DNA of 7,471 nucleotides from Balneolaceae bacterium. Lineage in GTDB: Bacteria; Bacteroidota; Rhodothermia; Balneolales; Balneolaceae. Numbering within the stretch: the stretch's first letter is position 1; each line of letters opens with the position of its first letter. This document shows, one piece after another, positions 1 to 4,781 of this stretch. The notes under the pieces were generated by a model, which searched no databases, was not told where the DNA came from, and was given only the letters and a program-made list of their open reading frames with translations. The stretch covers positions 1-7,471 of the forward strand of contig JAASTO010000131.1 of the NCBI GenBank assembly GCA_021767245.1, written 5' to 3'. The translations under genes were made by a program, and so were the position numbers.

Positions 1-5
1 CCTTT

Positions 6-24
6 AAGCGCTTCGGCTTTTTTT
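6..24 (+). terminator. possible intrinsic terminator of a gene left of the window
   Basis: AAGC (6-9) pairs with GCTT (16-19) around a GCTTCG loop, and the right arm runs into seven T's (18-24). The stem is only four base pairs, so this is weak. The window starts five bases before it, so part of the structure or the preceding gene may be missing. It would fit the end of a plus-strand gene just outside the window. No open frame is visible on either side of it. Confidence 0.35.
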
Positions 25-50
25 GTTTAGGCCTATTTTGAGCCGTTTCA

Positions 51-74
51 GTGACCAAATGGGTGACCATATGG
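51..74. repeat. tandem 12-bp direct repeat
   Basis: GTGACCAAATGG (51-62) is followed without a gap by GTGACCATATGG (63-74); 11 of 12 positions match. It lies in a gene-free region. Possible roles are a pair of binding sites for a dimeric regulator or simple local duplication. The sequence alone does not distinguish them. Confidence 0.6.
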
Positions 75-129
75 AATGATTCACGATTTACCCAATGAAC
101 GAATGACCGATTTGCGAGTCAAAACTCCT

Positions 130-156
130 CGGTCTGACGGATTACCCGTCTGACCG
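130..156 (+). other. imperfect hairpin 1 in the leader region of the kinase gene
   Basis: CGGTCTGACGG (130-140) pairs with CCGTCTGACCG (146-156) around a 5-base loop (ATTAC). Ten of eleven positions pair; the single exception is a central T-T mismatch (135/151). It has no T-run after it, so it is not a terminator itself. Its arms are near-copies of the arms of the hairpin at 189-219, which allows alternative pairing between the two structures (see findings). Confidence 0.6.
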
Positions 157-188
157 TTGGGTGGATTTGGGTAACAATGCCAATTTCC

Positions 189-223
189 ATCCATCAGACC
201 GGCGATCGGTCAGATGGATTTTT
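189..223 (+). terminator. terminator-like hairpin 2 with T tail
   Basis: ATCCATCAGACCG (189-201) pairs with CGGTCAGATGGAT (207-219) around a 5-base loop (GCGAT). Twelve of thirteen positions pair, with one central A-A mismatch (196/212). Five T's (219-223) follow directly, as in an intrinsic terminator on the plus strand. The opposite strand has no T-run, so termination would act only in the direction of the kinase gene at 414. It may end a transcript arriving from the left or attenuate a leader transcript of the kinase gene. Confidence 0.6.
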
Positions 224-413
224 AACTCGTTACGAAACTAAGGCCAATCACCGAACGCTGCGAGGACCTCTGGACGCTCGCAGGTTCTGCAAATATGCAT
301 GATGTAAGAGAAACGAATGGCCGATAGATCGATTTGCGATTTTTAACTTGGAAATACTTTGAAATTCAGGGTGAATACGGATACCATTAGGCTCACTTTA
401 AAACAGCCTGAAA
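224..413. other. gene-free spacer upstream of the kinase gene
   Basis: No reading frame of credible length is present here. CTGCGAG (258-264) and CTCGCAG (277-283) form a perfect 7-bp inverted repeat with a 12-base loop. The palindrome ATGCAT lies at 295-300, and the second copy of a dispersed repeat at 312-339. The promoter of the kinase gene should lie in or before this stretch, but I find neither a convincing sigma-70 pair nor the Bacteroidota -33/-7 pair (TTTG / TAnnTTTG). Confidence 0.5.
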
Positions 414-1331
414 ATGAAGATCACCAAAGAGATAAAAGCCAGTGAAGAAGAGATCGAAAGCCTTGAGATGCACTCGGTGGTTAATATCATTTCGGTTATA
501 AGCAGTCAGTTACAGCTGCTTCAGATGGAAAGTGACTATCCTAAATTATTGGATGCAGCCATTAACCGGGCCATGGCGTTTGCGGATGCGAGCCATTCTA
601 AAGACAAGTCTGTGTTTAACCTGGAATCGCTAAATGAGTTTGAGAATCTGGTTAACCGTTCGTTAGCTGAACTCAGTAAAAAACAACCGGAGCTAAAGGA
701 TGACAGTAAGGTATCTGAGTATTCAAATATAATGAAAAGCGTATTTGAGGTATTTGAAGTTCGGTTAAAGGAGATCGTACAGCGCTGGGAATACCCCGAT
801 GCCTGGATCCCTTTTTCTGTGGATAATTTTGTAGATGATTTCAAAGAATTCTTTTATGCGATGGAGAAGAATAGTCAGGGCAGGTATAAGATCATCTATA
901 ACATTGCTGAGCAGGATGAGAAAGATTATCTGGTAAATTTTGCGATCAACAGTGAGGGAGAAGAGATTATTCATATGCCGCTGATCCTGAAGGATGTGAT
1001 CCGTGATCTGATCGCAAATGCCCGAAAATATACCCCGCCGGGAGGGGATATCACCATCGGTATTTCACAAAAAGATGAGGTTTTTAAATTTGTGGTGGAA
1101 GATACGGGCTACGGTATTCCCGAAGATGAGATCGGGAAAGTGGTCGATTATGGATACCGTGCCAGTAATGTAAAGGATACGGTTCGAACCATGGGAGGTG
1201 GTTTTGGTCTGACCAAAGCTTATCATGTCATAGATCAGCTGGGTGGAGAGATGTGGATCGATTCTGAAGTGGGTTCAGGAACAAAGATGACCGTGCAAAT
1301 TCCGATCCCGGAGCATGTGGGTGACGGGTGA
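414..1331 (+). CDS. soluble sensor histidine kinase-like protein (orphan)
   Basis: This 305-residue protein ends in a complete HATPase_c domain (about 185-298). The N-box is DLIANARKYTPP with Asn202, the G1 box is DTGYGIP (Asp230, Gly232, Gly234), the G2 box is GGGFGL (261-266), and a GSGT motif follows at 287-290. It should therefore bind ATP. Near the N-terminus, MHSVVNIISVI offers His20 as phosphoacceptor in an HxxxN arrangement resembling HisKA H-boxes. His20 lies 182 residues from Asn202, against roughly 105-120 in typical kinases, so an extra mainly helical segment (about 55-120) separates the two modules. There is no signal peptide, membrane segment, PAS or GAF domain, or receiver domain, so it is probably cytoplasmic and takes its input from a partner. 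No response regulator is adjacent. The ATG at 414 is the first in frame; it has no clear Shine-Dalgarno sequence. The substrate is unknown. Confidence 0.85.
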   Translation: MKITKEIKASEEEIESLEMHSVVNIISVISSQLQLLQMESDYPKLLDAAINRAMAFADASHSKDKSVFNLESLNEFENLVNRSLAELSKKQPELKDDSKVSEYSNIMKSVFEVFEVRLKEIVQRWEYPDAWIPFSVDNFVDDFKEFFYAMEKNSQGRYKIIYNIAEQDEKDYLVNFAINSEGEEIIHMPLILKDVIRDLIANARKYTPPGGDITIGISQKDEVFKFVVEDTGYGIPEDEIGKVVDYGYRASNVKDTVRTMGGGFGLTKAYHVIDQLGGEMWIDSEVGSGTKMTVQIPIPEHVGDG

Positions 1332-1350
1332 CCCATTTCAGGGATCACCC
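1326..1350 (+). other. stem-loop overlapping the kinase stop codon, possible terminator
   Basis: GGGTGACCC (1326-1334) pairs with GGGATCACCC (1341-1350) through nine base pairs with one bulged A (1344) and a 6-base loop. The TGA stop codon of the kinase gene (1329-1331) is inside the left arm. T-rich sequence follows only after a gap (1358-1370), so it is a poor textbook terminator. It could weaken read-through into the lipoprotein gene or stabilise the 3' end of the kinase mRNA. Confidence 0.4.
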
Positions 1351-1446
1351 CGAAGCATTTTATAATTTTTAAACGATAACAAAGCTTCAGTTCTGTTATC
1401 ATCCATCAGATTAAAACGACAATCACTTTTGGAAGCCATGACTCTG

Positions 1447-4362
1447 ATGATGCCCAATCGCCTGCCATATATATTTTCACTGTTTGCTATGCTGTTGTTT
1501 GTTTCCTGCAACCATTCCGCAAATCATCCTGCAGATAACCTCACCACTGCCAATCAGCAGCTGGCGCAGGAAAGAACCAAAACTTTGCAGGCTCTGGAGC
1601 AGGAGGTGACAGCGGATGCGGTTCAAAAGCTGGTGGAATTAGGCCTCTGGGAAGATGCAGAGAGATATTTGAATGAAATGGGAGACTCTGATGAGGTAAA
1701 TCTGGTCAGGGCCGGACTCAACTTTAAGAAACACAGATATGAAAATGCAGAAGCATTAGTGAATGAGGTTTTGGAAGGCAATCCTTCAAACAGAGAAGCT
1801 CGTTTATTGAAGGCTGAGCTTGAGATACAGGCCTGGCGACTGGATGAAGCTGAAGCTATTGCAGAGGCTATTTTACGGGAACATGAATCAGATGCCAAAG
1901 CAGGGGTAGTTAAGGGACGGGTAGCCCTGTTAAAGCGAAATTACGAAGACGCATTACAATGGGCGAAAGATGTTCAGGAATGGGATCCGGCACTGGCTGA
2001 GGGATATTTGCTCGAAGGGGAAGTGTTGTTCTGGGATCAGGATCCTGCCGCTGCTGAACCCGCTCTGCAAAAAGCTCTGGAAGTTAATCCATTCAATGCG
2101 GATGCCCGATTCAGTTATGGATATGCCGTTTGGCGAAGGGTGGATGCCACTCAGCTCGATAATATGGCCGGTCAGTGGAATCTGGCGTTTGAAGTGAACC
2201 CACTGCATTATCTGGCACACTGGCATTTTGGAAATGGTCATACCAATCTAACCTATGCGGATTATGCCCATGAAACCGATGAGGAAGTTCGGGAAAAACT
2301 GAAGGAAGCAGATGCGTTACTGGCTGCAGATCGTGTGGATGAAGCGATAGTTTTAACGAGGGAAATTGGTGAGGAATATCCGGAATCGGTACTGCCGGAT
2401 ATGATGAGAGGCTCGTTCTATTATATGTACTACAGCATGGATAGGACAGAGCGACTCGACTCAGCAGAGGTACATTTCCGTCAGATCCTCGAGAGAAAAC
2501 AGAATTATGGTCCGGCGCATAATGCTCTGGCAGCCGTCATCAAACAGCGGCAGTTTCAGTATCTGGAGGAGTATGACGAGCTTGAACAGATCATAGAGAA
2601 TACTGAGATACCTGAAGAAGGCTCGGTGTTCTATGAGGTCTTTAAGGATGCGGAATACTATCCGGGTGACAGGGTGAAAAAGATGATCGCCCAGCAGATC
2701 GGACCGAGTAAGGCCTATCTGGAGATGATCCAAAAATTTGATTCGGATTTTGCGATCCCCCCTTTGCACATTGACCTGGCTATCGCCATGGATCGAAACT
2801 ATTTTCGCTTTGGTACCACTTTCGATAACCGTCAATGGATGGATATCCGTGGAGTGGGAAGCGGAGCCACCGGGATCGAGTATCTGGAAAGGGGAGCTCA
2901 TCTTGAAAGGAATGTACTGGCTCATGAGTATGCCCACTTGTATCACGGAAGAATCTTGACCGATGAAGAAGATCGAAAGATACGGGCCTTGTATCATGAG
3001 GCAATGGCTAATAATAAAACCCTGGATTATTATGCTTCCAACAACGAAAGTGAATTCTTTGCACAGGGCTATGCCGGATTCCTAGCAGAAAAAAAGGTTC
3101 ACCCCCTGAACCATAAATCCATGAATACCAAAGATTACATTAAGGAAAAGGATCCGGATTACTTTGCGTTTCTGGTAGAACTTCTGAAAAAACAGGAAGA
3201 GTATCTGGCTGGGAATAAAGATGTTCTGGCAGACAATTGGGCACAAACCTACGTTTCGCTGGCGGGACGGTCATGGAGTGATCTGACTTTGGCAGCCACC
3301 TATCTTGATACCGCTTTGACCTATAGTCCAGATTATGTGCCTGCGATCCTGGAGTATTCACAGATCAAAGCACGTCAGGGGGAGTTTGAGGAAGCCCGGT
3401 CTTACATCCGTCAGGCTAAGGAGCTGGAAAGTAATTATGCTCCAACCTATGTGGATGAGGCTAATATTCTTCATTACAAAGCCCTCAACGGAGAATTGGG
3501 ATTTGAGGCTGCTCTGAACCGGCAGGAACCGATACTGGCCAAAGCCAAAAAACTTGAAGAGGACCTTTCTGAAGCAGCTCAGCTGAACCGCCTGATGAGG
3601 GAGCGGTATCTCGATTATGGGGAAGTGGCCCGGGCCCTAACCACAGCGGAAGATTATGTAGCGGTGGCTCCAACGATCTCCACCTACCTGACCGATCGTA
3701 AAGAAGAGGCAGAGACCTTCATGAATGAGATAAAGAGCCAACTGGGTTATTCCGCAGAAGTGACGCCATTTTTTGAAGGTTTGCTGGCTCAAAATCCACA
3801 GAATTTTGAACTTCGGCTTTCCACAGCTGATGTATTGATAAGACAGGGATCGTATGATGAGGCATTGAAGGTTTTACAGGAAGGACAGCGCATTCTGGAA
3901 TCAGCCGGCAATTCTGTGGCGGGTTATGCCCTCAGGATCGCCTGGATCCATGCCACTAATGGGGACTTAGAAGAAGCCAATTCTTTATTGAATGAAATTG
4001 ATCAAAGCCGCCTGAGTGATATGGATGATCTGTTGCTTGCAGAAGTTTATATTTTGAACTCAGATCTGGAAAAAGCCGGTACGTTACTGGCAGAAGTGGA
4101 AACAGACATTCAGCTTCCATACACTAAAGCCGAGTTGTTAGCCGTGAAAGGTAAATTATCGCAAGCTGAAAATGATCTGGAAACCGCTCGAAAGCAGTTT
4201 GAAGAAGCCCTTGATCTAAATCCCTATCATTTGCAAGCCCGTGTAGATCTGATCCGCTTATTAAGATCGATAGATGAGCAGGCTGAGGCAACAAAACTAA
4301 TAGAAGAAGCTGAAAGGCTGGAAATTCCCTTAGGACCGGATTTCAGTCAGGCACTCAATTAA
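1447..4362 (+). CDS. TPR lipoprotein with lethal-factor-like (ATLF/M34-type) zinc peptidase domain
   Basis: Residues are numbered from the ATG at 1447 (971 aa). The N-terminus MMPNRLPYIFSLFAMLLFVSC is a lipoprotein signal with lipobox FVSC, so Cys21 would be lipidated and the protein anchored to a membrane facing the periplasm or outside. Helical TPR-like repeats fill about 55-365 and 610-965, for example around 185-225 and 910-960. Between them lies a gluzincin-type peptidase domain (about 400-590). HEYAH (493-497) supplies two zinc ligands and the catalytic Glu494. NESEFFAQGY follows, with Glu536 as probable third ligand and Tyr529 seven residues before it. This matches my memory of anthrax lethal factor (HEFGH, Tyr728, NEAEFFAEAF with Glu735). 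The frame is open from a TTG at 1429 and includes ATGs at 1438 and 1450. I prefer 1447 because GGAAG (1431-1435) precedes it and the signal peptide has a normal length. Its substrate is unknown; the TPR arms probably bind partner proteins. It is probably co-transcribed with the Rid gene. Confidence 0.85.
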   Translation: MMPNRLPYIFSLFAMLLFVSCNHSANHPADNLTTANQQLAQERTKTLQALEQEVTADAVQKLVELGLWEDAERYLNEMGDSDEVNLVRAGLNFKKHRYENAEALVNEVLEGNPSNREARLLKAELEIQAWRLDEAEAIAEAILREHESDAKAGVVKGRVALLKRNYEDALQWAKDVQEWDPALAEGYLLEGEVLFWDQDPAAAEPALQKALEVNPFNADARFSYGYAVWRRVDATQLDNMAGQWNLAFEVNPLHYLAHWHFGNGHTNLTYADYAHETDEEVREKLKEADALLAADRVDEAIVLTREIGEEYPESVLPDMMRGSFYYMYYSMDRTERLDSAEVHFRQILERKQNYGPAHNALAAVIKQRQFQYLEEYDELEQIIENTEIPEEGSVFYEVFKDAEYYPGDRVKKMIAQQIGPSKAYLEMIQKFDSDFAIPPLHIDLAIAMDRNYFRFGTTFDNRQWMDIRGVGSGATGIEYLERGAHLERNVLAHEYAHLYHGRILTDEEDRKIRALYHEAMANNKTLDYYASNNESEFFAQGYAGFLAEKKVHPLNHKSMNTKDYIKEKDPDYFAFLVELLKKQEEYLAGNKDVLADNWAQTYVSLAGRSWSDLTLAATYLDTALTYSPDYVPAILEYSQIKARQGEFEEARSYIRQAKELESNYAPTYVDEANILHYKALNGELGFEAALNRQEPILAKAKKLEEDLSEAAQLNRLMRERYLDYGEVARALTTAEDYVAVAPTISTYLTDRKEEAETFMNEIKSQLGYSAEVTPFFEGLLAQNPQNFELRLSTADVLIRQGSYDEALKVLQEGQRILESAGNSVAGYALRIAWIHATNGDLEEANSLLNEIDQSRLSDMDDLLLAEVYILNSDLEKAGTLLAEVETDIQLPYTKAELLAVKGKLSQAENDLETARKQFEEALDLNPYHLQARVDLIRLLRSIDEQAEATKLIEEAERLEIPLGPDFSQALN

Positions 4363-4363
4363 C

Positions 4364-4368
4364 AGGAG
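4364..4368 (+). promoter_or_regulatory. Shine-Dalgarno sequence of the Rid gene
   Basis: AGGAG sits five bases before the ATG at 4374, in the 11-base gap after the lipoprotein stop codon. It fixes the start of the Rid gene. It is the clearest Shine-Dalgarno sequence in the window; the kinase and receptor genes lack one. Confidence 0.7.
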
Positions 4369-4373
4369 TTAGG

Positions 4374-4781
4374 ATGAAACGCATCAATATCAGTTCCGGA
4401 GCGGTGTGGGAAGACAAGGTCGGTTACAGCCGGGCTGTAAGAGTAGGGAATCAGATCTTTGTATCTGGCACCACCGCTGTGGATGAGCAAGGGAATGTGG
4501 TCGGTAAAGGTGATCTGTATGCCCAAACGGTTCAGTGTATCAAAAATATTGAGAAAGCACTGACCAAAGCGGGAAGCTCACTGAAGGATGTAGTGCGAAC
4601 CCGAACCTTTATAACCAATATTGATGAATGGGAAGCTTTCGGAAGAGCTCATGAAGAATACTTCGGAGACATAAAACCGGCGGCTACGTTGGTGGAGGTC
4701 AGTAAGCTGATCTCACCCGATCTGATCATTGAAATGGAAGTGGATGCGGTTTTAGCAGAACAGGATCAAAACCAGATCTGA
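4374..4781 (+). CDS. Rid/YjgF/UK114-family protein lacking the catalytic arginine
   Basis: This 135-residue protein has the full single-domain length and pattern of the Rid family: FVSGTTAVDEQGNVVGKGDL (29-48), the helix around QTVQCIKNIEKAL (51-63), VVRTRTFITNIDEW (73-86), and the C-terminal strand IIEMEVDAV (118-126). Family members form trimers with ligand sites between subunits. RidA proper hydrolyses reactive enamines and imines and needs an arginine in the motif PARxxVEV. Here the motif reads PAATLVEV, with Ala104 in the arginine's place, so classical 2-aminoacrylate deaminase activity is not expected. It fits the arginine-less Rid subgroups (Rid4-7 type), whose roles are mostly unknown; some occur in catabolic operons. 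It begins 11 bp after the lipoprotein gene and has a good Shine-Dalgarno sequence, so the two are almost certainly co-transcribed. Its 3' end overlaps the convergent receptor gene by 16 bp. Confidence 0.9.
   Translation: MKRINISSGAVWEDKVGYSRAVRVGNQIFVSGTTAVDEQGNVVGKGDLYAQTVQCIKNIEKALTKAGSSLKDVVRTRTFITNIDEWEAFGRAHEEYFGDIKPAATLVEVSKLISPDLIIEMEVDAVLAEQDQNQI

Larger units (their letters stand above)
98..339. repeat. dispersed degenerate repeat block (98-117 and 312-339)
   Basis: AACGAATGACCGA at 98-110 recurs as AACGAATGGCCGA at 312-324 (12 of 13). CGATTTGCGA at 108-117 recurs exactly at 330-339. In the second copy the two parts are separated by a few extra bases (TAGAT), whereas in the first they overlap. 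The copies bracket the two hairpins at 130-219, so the stretch 98-339 may be a small repeat-flanked unit. It could also be ancient duplication in an intergenic spacer. Confidence 0.45.

Noticed and set aside
76..153. 25-codon open frame (MIHDLPNERMTDLRV onward) ending inside arm Y1 of hairpin 1, a possible leader peptide
   Set aside because: A leader-peptide attenuator would fit the topology, but there is no Shine-Dalgarno sequence, no run of a regulatory amino acid, and a frame this short is common by chance.
334..360. Possible promoter TTGCGA (334-339) and TACTTT (355-360) before the kinase
   Set aside because: The spacer is 15 bases and the -10 is poor. It fits neither sigma-70 nor the Bacteroidota TTTG/TAnnTTTG pair well enough to annotate.
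536..974. Minus-strand open frames antisense to the kinase gene
   Set aside because: They lie opposite a well-supported kinase frame with conserved ATPase motifs, and their translations show no recognisable domain.
1970..3673. Open frames of 60-178 codons in other frames within the lipoprotein gene
   Set aside because: They overlap a continuous 971-residue protein with consistent TPR and peptidase features, and have no recognisable domains of their own.
1447..4362. Reading the HExxH protein as an M48-type (BepA-like) TPR peptidase
   Set aside because: BepA-like proteins have an N-terminal peptidase and C-terminal TPRs with an ExxxD-type third ligand site. Here the peptidase is central, and the Tyr-x6-Glu pattern in NESEFF fits the lethal-factor type better.
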